NCBI GenBank assembly: GCA_026261815.1
Contig: JAMPIT010000583.1
Span: forward strand, 2,170,001 to 2,234,000
Direction of reading: 5' to 3'
DNA: 64,000 nucleotides
Source: Monarcha castaneiventris obscurior
Lineage: Eukaryota > Chordata > Aves > Passeriformes > Monarchidae
Shown in pieces: positions 1 through 11,804 of this stretch. Made by a program: the position numbers and the translations under genes. The notes under the pieces were generated by a model. The model was not told the origin of the DNA, ran no database searches, and was given only the letters and a program-made list of their open reading frames with translations. Positions within the stretch are counted from its first letter, which is position 1; each line of letters starts with the position of its first letter.

Positions 1-3000
1 TGAAATATCTCACAACTAATTAACAAGTTAAATTACTTTTCTGCAAGGTGACCTAATAATGCAATCTGTCAAGACAGCAGTAGGTGCCGTCCCAATCTCT
101 GGCCCCAAATGAAAGTTGGGAAGACCACTGCCACATATCACTGAACATCTTCTGTTGTTCACTCTTCCCTTCTCTGTCTGTAATGACATTCCCACTGACA
201 GGAAAATTGTTTTAACAATGCCAAAGAGCAAAATTCTGGATAACATTTAATTAACATTACAGTTTATCATAGTGTACTGCCAAGGTGCATGGTGTCTTTA
301 AATGCCGCTATTGCTGTGCTGGATGAGTCAGGTTTTAGTGTAAATGTGAGGGTACAGCAGGCATGACTCAAAGGTAAAAGCACTGTACAATCCATACATC
401 ATCTGAATGAGAAGATGGAATACCCCAAGCTCAAAAGTCTGCAGCACTGTTCCCAAATGCAGGCTGGAATTATGACAAGGATGGAATGCGAAGAAAGGGA
501 AAAATAATCTTAAATCTGGGCCAGATTTTGGGGTTGTCTTTATCTTTTTAAATACATGATTCCTTTCAAATAGGATATCTAATTTGCGGCATTGAAAGCT
601 GCCCTCAGAAACTGAGAGGAATAACTGAACAGATTGATGAAGAGCATCAAAAATACTCAAAGCAATCCCAGGAGTCTGCTAGACATCCAATAATTTGTGG
701 TGCTGCTCGAAGCATCCATTAACATAACAAAGTACACGCACACATTGATCCTCTCTAATTTTCAGAGAGGCAACCTCTTTGTATTGCAGTTCAGAACACC
801 TTGAACTCCACATATTCTCTGTTATTTCGGAATATTAACCATGTCTATTTTTAAAATGCGTCAATTCAGTTCCTAAATATAAATGAACAGGAGATTCAGG
901 CTCTCAGTCTTAATAAAATACTTATCCAAAATGATCACACTGTCAGAGCTGCAGGAACAGCAATAGTATCAATTATAACCCTAATGATATTCCAGAGCTT
1001 GTTTGCTCTGCTACCATTTATTTTTGTTTTCCCTCCTGAAGATACCAGAGTTTTTACCAAAAGCTGCAGCAGGTTTATACCACAGCAGTAATATCCTTGG
1101 TGTGCACCTCCCAAACATATTTTAATCACTTAGTGTGGATTATAAGAAATCTATTGAATTCCCCATAAAAGAGCTCTATTTATGAGTCTGTTTTCAATAC
1201 AGAGCATAAAGGGATTTGTCAAGAAACAGTTGCAATATCAGTGGTGCAGAAAAACTGCAGTGCTATTTGCTGAGTTCAGGACGTAGCTGTGATTTTTCCA
1301 CCACATTGGTTATCACCATCTCAACCCTTCCTTCCCTGCCCCCCTTCAGCACAAAATGGGGCTTCTTCCCCCCACTGCTGTCACTGGTCTAATCTGCAGA
1401 AAGTGAGAGCCTGCTACATGAGCTTGGTAACCTATTTAACAAGTCTTAAAGCTGCCCTATCAGAACCTAAGTGCTAAAGGGTTTTTTGAAAGACTGTGAA
1501 GTCTAGAGCCAGATTAGACCATCTGATAGAGATTTAGATCACAGTATACAACCAGCATCTGTGTTTCAATCTGCACAACACTAATGGGAAAAATTTGACA
1601 TATTTCATTGTAGAGTTCCCTGGACAAATCAGAAGATCCAGCTAAATAAAGATTTAAATCCACTCAGAGTATTCTCAGCATACTGATGTCACAGGCATTT
1701 GAAAGGGGATAGGCAGGAAAAAAAACTATTTATTGAACTCTTAAAATCTAGGAGCCTATTAATTCATGTCTATAATAAATCCAGGCTCTAGTTCACCATA
1801 CACATATGTTAACCAAGATTTTTGAGTCCTACTGACAGGCCTTGAAACAAATCAGCTCCCCACAAACAAGTAAAACCGATTAGTGTTGGTAGCAGCACAA
1901 ACAGCAGTGCATTCCTTTATTAGTTGAGTCAAGCAATATTCCTTCAGAGCAGGTTTGCAATTCTCTGGCGAGGCTGAGCCTCCTCTTCTCCATACAAATC
2001 CAGGCACACAGCAGCGCTGCCATCAGCCCTCTGTGCACCGACTGCCTTCACTCCTCTCAGCCCCGAACACTCCTTGACACAAAACACCCTGAGGGGCTCC
2101 CCAGCTCGGGGCAGGGCGCTGTGTGACAGACACATGAGCCACGCTCAGCACTGCCCCACAAAAGCACCATTGCTGCTTTCAATTTGTGCTCATTAATCCA
2201 GGGTTGAATTGCTTTGGGTGCTTACCCCTCACAGCCACTCTGATCTTTTGAAAAGACACAAAATTTGGATCTCATTTAATAGATGATCATATTGCAACCT
2301 GCAGGACAGTGGAGAAAAGCTCAAGGAATTTCTAAGAAGGCTGTTTTGGGTACCAGTAAGGGTCCATCTGAGGTGGAAAGAGTAATGTGATTTCTTTGCA
2401 GGGAACCTGACTGGTTTTCTGAGCTTTAGCCTGAGAACTGTAGGATGAATCAGACAACACAAGTAATGAATGAGAAAAATATACACAGGGAAGGACTGAA
2501 AATTAATTTGTCAGTGTGGACAAGAGAGGAGCCACAGTGCAGAAACACAAAGAACAACAGCTGAGATTGCAACAGAGACAGGAAAGGAGGTAGCATAATA
2601 CTGAAGGTAATAACAGATTGTGGAATAAAGACAAATGTCTTGAGGGCTTGAAACAATAAAGTAATTCTTGAAGGCATTTTATAATGCTACAAAACTTATC
2701 ATAAGGAAAAATACAGATGCTATAAAAGCAAGAGAAATTGTAACAGAGCCGATAAAGATGAGACAACATAAAGATCAAAGAACATGATGCTTCAAGCAAG
2801 AGACGGCAATGTCAAAGACTTTCCAAGCTCCGAATAAGTAAAAAAAAAGTTGAAGCTTGTCTCTGAACTGACCTGTGCTCCTCTGAACACTACTATTTTT
2901 CTTTGGATGGGTTTACAGCTCTAGGAAATTGAATTGCAAGACAACTCCTACAGTTTCAAGGTATGAGCAGTTGAAGCCAACTCGAAAGCCCCCAGAAATT

Positions 3001-3311
3001 CACAACTACAGAATGACTCAAAAGGAGCACGTCTCAAGCAAATAAATCAGTTGGTGCCAAGCACCCGGCTTTGACACACGGACCACTCTGCTTTGTCAGC
3101 CGGAGTGTCTCAGTGGTGACTCTCAGAGGATTCCTCCAAAATCAGACTTCTGGTCTGAGCTACAACACTGCTGTAGGCAAACCTTGCAGTAGTTGCATTT
3201 ACAAGCTCCAAGACCATGGAAGAGGCAAAGAAATCCATTTTATTCAGCCAAATCCATTGCGTGTCTTTGCCTGTATGCACACTCTTATTCAATGCAGCAC
3301 AGAGATACCAG
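1..3311. other. Non-coding AT-rich DNA, no gene seen
   Basis: No ORF here looks like a protein of a known family and no repeat family is recognised. A somewhat GC-richer patch lies near 1970-2140. Small ORFs on both strands (for example around 2229-2800 minus) have low-complexity, serine-, leucine- and cysteine-rich translations typical of chance reading. I see no tRNA-type internal promoter and no CpG island. Confidence 0.6.
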
Positions 3312-3660
3312 AGAATCATGGAATGGGTTGGGTTGGAGGGACCTTAAAGCCCATCCAGTGCCACCCCCTGCCAGGGCAGGGACACCTTCCACTGTCCCAG
3401 GCTGCTCCAAGCCCCAGTGTCCAACCTGGCCTTGGGCACTGCCAGGGATCCAGGGGCAGCCACAGCTTCTCTGGGCACCCTGTGCCAGGGCCTGCCCACC
3501 CTCCCAGGGAACAATTCCTGCCCAATCTCCCATCCAGCCCTGCCCTCTGGCACTGGGAGCCATTCCCCTTTGTCTATCACTACGTGCCCTTAGGAAGAGT
3601 CCCTCTCCAGCCTCCTTGTAATCCCTTTTTTTAAAGGGCAACACTCTGGAACAGACAGGA
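3312..3660 (-). mobile_element. CR1 LINE 3' end (5'-truncated, young subfamily)
   Basis: This is the 3' part of a CR1 non-LTR retrotransposon lying on the minus strand. It opens on the plus strand with the reverse complement of the CR1 tail (AATCATGGAATGGGTTGGG, 3314-3332). It then carries the GC-rich 3' block with reverse-complemented landmarks GGGACACCTTCCACTGTCCC and CCCTGGGAACAATTCC. The internal end reaches the part encoding the last bases before the 3' block, near 3660. As is normal for CR1, the copy is truncated at its 5' end and keeps no usable reverse transcriptase. It has the same layout as the copies at 9241 and 11447, but inverted. ORFs of up to 187 codons crossing it are by-products of its GC-rich, stop-poor sequence. 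Family call is firm; subfamily is not assigned. Confidence 0.92.
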
Positions 3661-6600
3661 CTCAAACAGCGACAGCTGTAAATCTACTCACTCAAATGCT
3701 CCCTTACAGATTTTTCTGTGACATCATCTTTCAGAAAAGAGACCTTGTTGTCATTCCTCCAAAAGGTTATCCCGATCTTAATTTCATCTTTAGTTTTATA
3801 AAAGAGAATACCTTCACACAGGCGGAGAAAGGGGCCAGATGAAATGCCCTGGCACTCAGATAAAAATCAGTTTGCACAATAACTGCCTCAGAGTATGTGC
3901 TTCTGAGAGAATATTTTATTGAATAGCATCCAGCCTACTGTACAAACTCCTCCGCCTCCCAGAGCTACAGAACAAATGAGGATATGCCCTGTAGTTGTTG
4001 TACAGAGGGAGATGTCTGATTATGCACTTGGGCTAAACTTCTGCAGGCAAATCCCTGCTGTTCATCCAGCATCTATAGGATGCGGTGCATAAGGCACCAA
4101 CAAATCCCATAATGATGTGGAGATTGTCCAGCTCCCTCACCCGTGGGTTGTATCACAGACTAAATGCAAATGCATTGCATGGAACAATGGCATGGCTGCT
4201 ACTGTATGCAAAACATAAATATATATATTAGAAAAGAAAGGATCTCCACCAGGATCCTCATTTTGCAGTATCAAAAACAAGCTTTATTTTGAATTTCCCA
4301 TGTTTAACAGAAAAGCATCACTAAGCAACACAGAGGACAAAACCTTTTCTGCAGAATTTCCAGAGAGTGTTCTAAACAAACCCTCTGGAAATGACCCTCT
4401 GAAGGGCTGGAGACGTGCAGTGCCTCAGAGCTCCTTTGTCCTGTCACACAGCAATTGCAGCCCCTTCACAGACCCGTCCAAGCCCTACACGTTTGCATTG
4501 CTGGAAAATGTATTCAACAAGACACACAATCAAACTGCAGTCCAAAGGGAAAGGAAAAGGGATCCTTTCCTCCCAGACACCAAAAAGATCAGGATCCTTA
4601 CACCTTTCAGGTATGAGCCTTTCTAGAATCACTGAGTTGTGTTTTGGACAGAAGGGAAACTTTTGGCTCAGCCCCCGAGGTGCCCTGTGGTGCTTGGCCA
4701 GGTGTGATGTCAGGGCTGGGCCCATGATTAATCATGCCTGAGTTAGGCTCAATTTCCCCTAAAAGGCAAGCCAAGGACTTTATCAGTTTTAATAACGTTC
4801 CCAGACACTTTGGAGTGGTGTAACAAAGCTGCTGCATCTCTGCTACATGACCTGAATGTGAATGGCTCTCTCTGGAAAAGAGGAATCAAGGCCAAGTGCT
4901 TGGTCTCTAAACCAGAGTTTAGAAACGTGTAACAATGACAGAAACTCTTGTAAATTCAAATATATTGGAGATATCATTGCTTTAATATTGGAGGTGTCAC
5001 AGAGAGGCGCACTGCCTGCACATGGTACCCAAACCACATCACTGTCCTGCAGCACTGATTCCAAACTCTCAATTTCAAACTGACACAGGAGTGATTTTTC
5101 TTCAGTCACGTGCCAGGAGAACCCACTCCATCCCAAGAGAGTTGCTTTTACTGTGGAGCATCCATTCTCTCCCTAAACCACCATGGCACAACCCTTCTGT
5201 CTCCAAGTATCAGTCACAGCAGGGCATTACTGAATTTTAGGCAACGGAAAGAGCAGTAAATTGAAATATTTTATATCATGTGTTAACTGCTGTCTTGACA
5301 AATCAATACACTAACATATACATAAGTGGAACTCTGGATTAGCTCTTACACCTCTAATATTTTTCCACTCATTTTACTCAGAGGCTGGGGACATTTTACT
5401 CTGGAAATCATTCAAAATACTCAATTGAACCACAGGAAAGCTATGTGAAGTCCATGCTGTTTAGGCAACACTGCATAATCTTGCATGTTAAAATTTGTAG
5501 CTATCATTACACTTTGATCTTTAGAAGAATTGTTACTGTTTCATTCTAATTTAATTTTTCCTTGCCTTATCTGCTGAAGATATAAGAGATAATTAGTTGA
5601 TTACACACATAGAAGAAACCATGCAAAACCAGCACAGATAGAGATAACGTGTAAGTTAAAAGGCAGGAGAAGCTTATTGACATGTAGTGGGCAGACTTTT
5701 TAGTCTGAATTAAAGAAAAAAAGGGAGAGTGGATTGGAGGAAGGCAAACCAGTAACTGATTGGCAGCCACAAGCCTGAAACGTTATTTTATAGGAAATTA
5801 CATGGAGGCTCAGCTGATATCTAGCTGATATCTTGGTAAAGTTTTCGTCTTGTGCAGCAGAGGACTTCATTCCTATTCATATAAAATTTGTTTTTATTAT
5901 TAACATTCAGGCCAAAGCAAGCTGGTGTGTTTGTGGTATCAGTGGATTTCCCCTGCAGTTGTGGAAAAGATTCAGGACTAATCTGACAGGGCTCCTCTTC
6001 TCCTCCAGCACCTCATCCCAGAGCTTTTCTGAAAGCAGCACACTCGGTCCTCCTGCCCAAGGTCCCTTTGCTTTGCTCTCCCACTGCCAGGCTATTCAGT
6101 GAAGGCTCACAGTTTATAATCCACAACCTCATTGTTCTGGAATCTCTTAAAAAGCATATTCATTACATTGTACTCAACCAATATTTTGTTTCAAACCCAT
6201 ATTTAGAACTATTTCTTCTAACTACTGTAAGCCAGAACATTTGAAGGACACAGGTTTTGACTACAGATGTTTCCACCTGAGCTTCTGACTTTCTCTACCA
6301 CTAAAAGTGAATCCTGGAACTCTCTTTCTTCAAATACACTAAAATCAATATTTTGCTGCAAAAGTTTACAGCGTTACTCATAAAAGGTCAAACTATTTCT
6401 TTTTTAATTATTATCTATGGCTCCTGGTATAAGTACTTGATGGGAACCTGGCTTTTTATTAGAAAAAACCTGTTCACCAGATAACATACAATTCAGTGGG
6501 AAGAGCTTTATCAGAACCTGGCTTCCTGGAGAAGCTGCTGTGCTCCTGAGCTGATGGAGAGCAATGCCATCACAGTGGCACTGATTCATTTTAAATGTCA

Positions 6601-8380
6601 CTGCTTTAAAATGCCATCAGCTGGGAGCGCCTCTGGACACACTCTGTGTAAATCAGCTCAGCTTGGTTGGCCTCAGTGGAGCTACAGTGATCTGAACCAA
6701 CTGCAAATCCACCCCTTTGTGCTGAGCCTTCATTCTCACAGGAAGGGGAAAAAAAAAGAGTCAACACTACGGAGCCCAGGAAGTTTTTTGCAGGTTCTCA
6801 CACTAGTTATTATCTGTAAGAGCAGCTCCACTGCTGCTCCCAGCAATGAGAGCCACAGCACAAACCAGAGCCAGGCTCCCTGCACCACTTCAAAAACCCC
6901 TCTCAAAGAGGGCTTGATGACACAGCAGGGAGATCCCCAGGCCTGGCACAGACCATTGTTAGTGCTAATGCATCTCCACTCCTTGCTAATAACAAGTAAC
7001 ATCCTGCTGGAGCAGCCAAGGCCAAAACGGGCCTTTAATCAGGCCCCTGGTACCAAAGGCTCCACAACACCCAACTCTGTGAGAGATAACAATGAACTGT
7101 TGATGAGAATGGTGCTGGAGAAGCAGAAATTGTTAAGGATCCTCCCTTTAAGAGCTGGATCCTTTCAGCATCTCCTTTATACACAATAAAGCCAAACTGT
7201 TCCATCTGCAGCCCAAAGGACTTTTAACCCAGAGATATTTTCAAGGAAATTTGAATAACCCCAGTGAAAAGACTTGACTTATTTACACCTCAAAATGGCA
7301 TCAACTAATTGTAACCTGCAAACCAAGAGTAGCAAAAGCAGAAAACAAGGTTAAGGTTGTCTCAGAATCTACCAGCCAGGTTTTGCCAGCTTTCCTTTTA
7401 GCTTTCAAGGTTCAAGACTTCCCTCATCCTATAGAATTCTGGTTTGGGCTTTGTTATTTATGCACAGAGGAAAGGCAAAGAGACTATGGTATTCCTGTCA
7501 ATTATAACTCATATTGATTTGTTTGTGTGAAATTGCTTTATTCACCTTCCCATAAATAATGGAACAATTGAAAGGCACTTTTTACATTAAAAAACAGGGT
7601 TCTATTTCCAGAAAATCCTACCAAATAGTGCTACACTTTTATATACAAAAGTGACTAGGGTCTGTCATGTTTTTCTGCAAAATTCCCAAATGTTTTCCAC
7701 ATGATGGTCCTATATTCAGCCACGAACAAGCATGCTGAAAATCATATAAATTTGGGCATTTAAACTCTTAACCCTGCATTAATTTCACTACTGAATGGCA
7801 TCAGTATTGAATTCCATGACAGACACAGAAACAGAAGTTCCCAAGTTCACGTACTATGTTGTTTTTCAAACAGATCTAATAAATGGCTCCCACCATACCC
7901 CACTAACAACCACAGGATCCAGTTTAGTTTTTCTGCCCTCCCATCACCTCTTTCCTCCAAAAGAGAGAGGGGGAATGCTTTTCCAGCCCTCACCATTCAA
8001 CATTCCTTGCACAGACACAGCGACATTCCCGTCCCCTCTACTTGCAGGAGCCAGCTCCGTGGCCTTTTCCCTGCACAAATTACCAGCTGGAACCTACAGT
8101 GAACTAAGCTGAATGCCACATTTTAAATTCCTTTCCTAATTAACCTATTTGCATGCATTTCAGTAATTATACAGCTTTGCATAGCTAACAAGGAACGTCC
8201 CACTGTGCCATGCACCAACAGCTGCTGGAGCACAGCCACCTGTGACCACCACTGATACTGCAGAGGGTGCTTGGGACAGCACAGAAACTTGGCCATTGCC
8301 TGTGGCCATTCCACAGTCTCTGGGGGAAGGCATCAGGGGAACATTCCTGCTCGTTCCTGGTAGAATCTACCTTGAATTTT
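3661..8380. other. Non-coding DNA with chance ORFs
   Basis: There is no recognisable gene. An 11-bp perfect tandem duplication, AGCTGATATCT, sits at 5812-5833. A 108-codon ORF at 4300-4626 and a 211-codon ORF at 6554-7189 (listed separately) show no family motif that I recognise. Composition is AT-rich with moderately GC-rich islands at about 6840-7060 and 7960-8080. Confidence 0.55.
6554..7189 (+). other. Longest isolated ORF (211 codons), probably not a gene
   Basis: This is the longest ATG-to-stop frame in the window that is not built on a CR1 copy. The translation begins MESNAITVALIHFKCHCFKM and is rich in Ser, Thr, Leu and Gln. It shows no signal peptide, no catalytic motif, no zinc-finger spacing and no repeat that I recognise. 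The stop codon lies inside a canonical AATAAA (7185-7190), so a terminal exon or a processed transcript is conceivable. No clear promoter, Kozak context or splice structure supports it. A shadow ORF of 88 codons runs on the other strand (6736-7002), which suggests a generally stop-poor segment. I favour a chance ORF. Confidence 0.15.
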
Positions 8381-8990
8381 GTCCATGAATTTGCCTGATC
8401 TCCTTCTGAAAGTGATGTTATGTCACTCTCCCTCCTATGGTTTCATCTAGAACTGCTGGGTCTCTGACTGTGGGAGCTGCTCTTTATTCACCGCTTCTGC
8501 CTCTGTGACTTCCTAAAGTTCAGCCACACTCTCCCCCTCAGCCTTCTTTCCAAAAAACTGAGAAGTCTCATTTTCTGTATGAGCATGAGCTTTTCATCCT
8601 TTCCTGTTTTATTTGCCCTTCTCTTCTCCCTCTCTAACTCTCCACTATATCCTTGCTGAGATGTGGAGATCAGCCCTGCACAGAGCACCCAGAATGGGGG
8701 CACACCAAACATTCTGGAAAAGTAATGCCCTGTGCCTCTCTCTTACCATCCCCCTTCTCAGGCTGCCTGACATCCATGGAATTGAGGATTTAAGGAAGCT
8801 GCCAAAGACTCACAAATCACTTTCCTGAACTGTAATTGTCAGTTACAAGTTCAGCACCCTGTTACTCTGCTTTGGCTTATTCTATCAGAGTCTGCACCAA
8901 AGTTTCTTTGCCACCTCCTAGGCCTGTGACACCAATTGTTTTACAAGATCTTCCTAGATCAATCCGCAGAACATTGAACTACCTGAAAGA
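8381..8990 (-). mobile_element. Ancient, highly decayed CR1 LINE fragment
   Basis: Read on the plus strand, this matches the reverse complement of the old CR1 lineage abundant in turtles and crocodilians and kept as relics in birds. Landmarks appear in the right order: GTCCATGAATTTGCCTGATC (8381-8400); a pyrimidine-rich CCCCCTCAGCCTTCTTTCCA segment (from about 8533); TTGCCCTTCTCT near 8611; a TATATCCTTGCTGAGATG segment (about 8647-8664) followed by GATCAGCCCTGCAC; and CTGCTTTGGCTTATTCTATC (about 8868-8887) followed by TTTGCCACCTCCTAGG, which corresponds to the region just after the reverse transcriptase FADD motif. Many indels and substitutions mean no frame survives. Matching is from memory of the consensus, so the boundaries are approximate. 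Confidence 0.8.
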
Positions 8991-9240
8991 GCTAAATACT
9001 TTGTAGGAGAAGATTTCACAGAGGTGCTGCACGTCACACATCCCCTCTCCTAGTCAGTGATGGAAATGCTGTTTAAAATTAGTTTTCAGCACCGTGTAAC
9101 CGATTGTCATTCATTATTTCAGCCAAACTGGCAACAGAGTACACAGCTTTTCTTTTACAATTACAGAGTTTGTTCTTGACCTAAATCCTCCACCATATGA
9201 GAGATGCATAAAAACTGACACTAGAGACATAATCACAGTA

Positions 9241-9603
9241 TTCAGCCTGGAGAGGAGAAGCTTTGGGGTGACCAAACTGTGGCCTTGCAGTGCCTGAATG
9301 AACTACAGGAAAAACGGAGAGGGATGGAGTGACAGGACACAGGGAATGGCTTTAAGATGAAGGAGGGCAGGGATAGATTGGATATTGGGAAGGAATTGTT
9401 CCCTGGGAGGGTGGGCAGGCCCTGGCACAGGGTGCCCAGAGAAGCTGTGGCTGCCCCTGGATCCCTGGCAGTGCCCAAGGCCAGGTTGGACATTGGGGCT
9501 TGGAGCAGCCTGGGACAGTGGGAGGTGTCCCTGCCATGGCAGGGGTGGAATGGGATGAACTTTAAGGTGCCTGCCAACCAAACCCATTCCATGATACTGG
9601 GAT
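9241..9603 (+). mobile_element. CR1 LINE 3' end (5'-truncated, young subfamily)
   Basis: This is a CR1 3' end in sense orientation. It starts with the conserved TTCAGCCTGGAGAGGAGAAG segment at 9241. It continues through GGAATTGTTCCCTGGGAGGG and the GC-rich 3' block, and ends in CCAACCAAACCCATTCCATG followed by ATACTGGGATG, a degenerate version of the terminal ATTCTATG octamer repeat. It is 5'-truncated with no RT domain. About 155 bp of it (9392-9548) is nearly identical to the copy 2.2 kb downstream. ORFs on both strands through this element are spurious. Confidence 0.93.
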
Positions 9604-11446
9604 GACGATGTGAGTAAGGAAACTCCATCAGGAGTTTCATACTTGGCCCCATGAGCCTTGCTTGTGACGCCAAGCACTTGGCTGAGCGGATGTGGCGTTG
9701 TTTGACAGCCAGGAATTCCCTCTGAGAGCCTCAGGAGCTAATCCTGGACAGAGCACAATGTCACTGTGTCAAAACTGCTCCCAAGGCCTGAGGGAGCTCA
9801 GGTACAGCACAGTCAGATGAATGCAGAGCAACCAAGTCCATCCCCTTTGATTCTGAAAAAACTACAGCCTTGCCTCCCAGCCTCCCCCAGAAACACCCAG
9901 CAAGTCTTCTCCCCTTTTTCTTGACAAACCAGATGATTTTTCCTTTTTTTGGTGTGCCAGAGCAGCTGCTTCAGGTGCATGCAGCATGCACACTATAGCA
10001 GGGATGTATCCCAAGAACAGGGAAGATGAACACTGGGAAACCTTTGACAAAGTGCCTGTGGTACAGATAAGGCTTCAGAGGGAGCTTTCCTTCCAGCAGC
10101 TCCCTTGAGCTGCAGCATTTGTTTCTCAGCAGCTACGCGTGAAGTGCCGCAGTCCAAAGGGGTTTCAGCTCCTTTTGCAGAGCCAAAGCCTACAAAAATC
10201 TGGGAAAAGAGGGTGGGAGGGAGAAGGAGAGAAGTGCAACAGCAATATTCCGTGTTAGTATGGTTTTGCTGCACTGCAGAGTAACTTCAATGTGAGAAGA
10301 CTTAAAACAGTCTCTTCTCTCTGACACTCGGCAGGGCAGAGACTGAAAGGCTGAGAGCTGGCAAGATCACACTTTATTCCCAACACTAGGAGTGGAAACC
10401 AGACAGATTTTAGGATGATTCTTGCATCAAACAAACATTTTGCTGTTAATCATTTTGACTCTGATGAATTAACCTCTTGTTTGACCCCATGTCTGAGACA
10501 CTTTTTTTGTGACATTGTGGGGATTTCTGATCAAAAATGTTAAAAGTGATGGCTGATATGCATGACAGACTGTTTTTAGCAGCTACCACTGATTGTTCTG
10601 AACCCCCTTAAAATGATCTTCATGAATGTGCTTTTTGCATGTTTTATTCTTTACACAGCCAACATCAAGCAAAAAAAGAAGGGTCATAAAGGCTTAATCT
10701 GCTCTCAACAATCACAGTGCAAACAGTCCCGTTTCTTAATTTGGGAATGAGTGCACATTTCAGTGCACTGAAACCTCAGTATCACTGTGGAGATGGCTGC
10801 AGCATGGAAGAAACAGGCAGGCAGAACTTTCTTTCATTATTTCTTAAAGTATAAGAGCAATAAAAAGACACCCTGCTAACAAGGTGGTGCTTTGATATGG
10901 ATATCCTCCCTCCAGTCCATTACTGCATCTCCTTCACAGCAAGCAAGCTCTGCCTTTTAAGACTTCCAAGGCCAGCCTGCCACTGCCAGTTTTAATTCTG
11001 TGGGCCAGGGTTATGAATATCCCATTGTGAGCTCCCCTCAGGAGGTTACAGGGCATTGATCCTGGGTCAGTCGGGAGAGTACGACCAAAGGAAGCAGCAT
11101 GAAGGCAGCAGCTCCTGCTCACAACATATTCCACATCAATCCAAAGGGTGACCCAAGAGCAGGAGACCTCAACCCACGAGGCAGCAACTGGAACAGGATA
11201 TTCACAAGTCCATTATTAGGAATCAAAACACAAAATGGGTGAGCCACAGGACGGAGTGGCTAAGCCTAAGAATTAGCTTTTGTGGACTGGACAACAGAAA
11301 AGAGCTGAACTCATTAGAGAATAAAGACAGAAAGATTAAATATAAAACTCCTTCAGATATGACTAATTTTATATATCCTAATTAAAATACCAGAAAATAC
11401 CATGAGCAAAATGCTTAATGGGAATTTTCTTAGTAGATTTAGTGAA
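9604..11446. other. Non-coding DNA between two CR1 copies
   Basis: No gene, RNA or further repeat is recognised. Short ORFs (93 codons on the minus strand at 9993-10274 and others) lack family motifs. Confidence 0.55.
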
Positions 11447-11804
11447 GAGAAGGCTCCAGGTTGACCTTAGCAGTGTTCCAGTACCTAAAAGGGGTCTACA
11501 GGGAAGCTGGAAAGAGACTTTTTACAAGGACCTGGAATGAAAGGAGCCAGGGAATGGGTTCCCAGTGCCAGAGGGCAGGGCTGGATGGGATCTTGGGCAG
11601 GAATTGTTCCCTGGGAGGGTGGGCAGGCCCTGGCACAGGGTGCCCAGAGAAGCTGTGGCTGCCCCTGGATCCCTGGCAGTGCCCAAGACCAGGCTGGACA
11701 TTGGGGCTTGGAGCAGCCTGGGACAGTGGGAGGTGTCCCTGCCATGGCAGGGGTGGCACTGGATGGGCTTTAAAGTCCCTCCCAACCCAGACCTGATTCT
11801 ATGA
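11447..11804 (+). mobile_element. CR1 LINE 3' end (5'-truncated, young subfamily)
   Basis: This sense-orientation CR1 3' end begins around AGAAGGCTCCAGGTTGACCT (11449). It passes through an internal segment (CAGTGTTCCAGTACCTAAAA) typical of CR1 before the GC-rich block. It finishes with TCCCTCCCAACCCAGACCTG and ATTCTATGAACAC, where one intact ATTCTATG octamer is visible. It is the same subfamily as the copies at 3312 and 9241. Stop-poor GC-rich sequence gives overlapping ORFs on both strands that are not genes. Confidence 0.93.

Noticed and set aside
1970..2140. GC-richer patch considered as a CpG island
   Set aside because: Too short and CpG density too low.
3071..3665. 187-codon plus ORF and overlapping minus ORFs
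   Set aside because: Most of the length is a CR1 3' end read antisense; the same peptide pieces recur at the 9.4 and 11.6 kb CR1 copies.
9242..9677. ORFs of 124-143 codons on the minus strand
   Set aside because: Antisense readings of a CR1 3' end.
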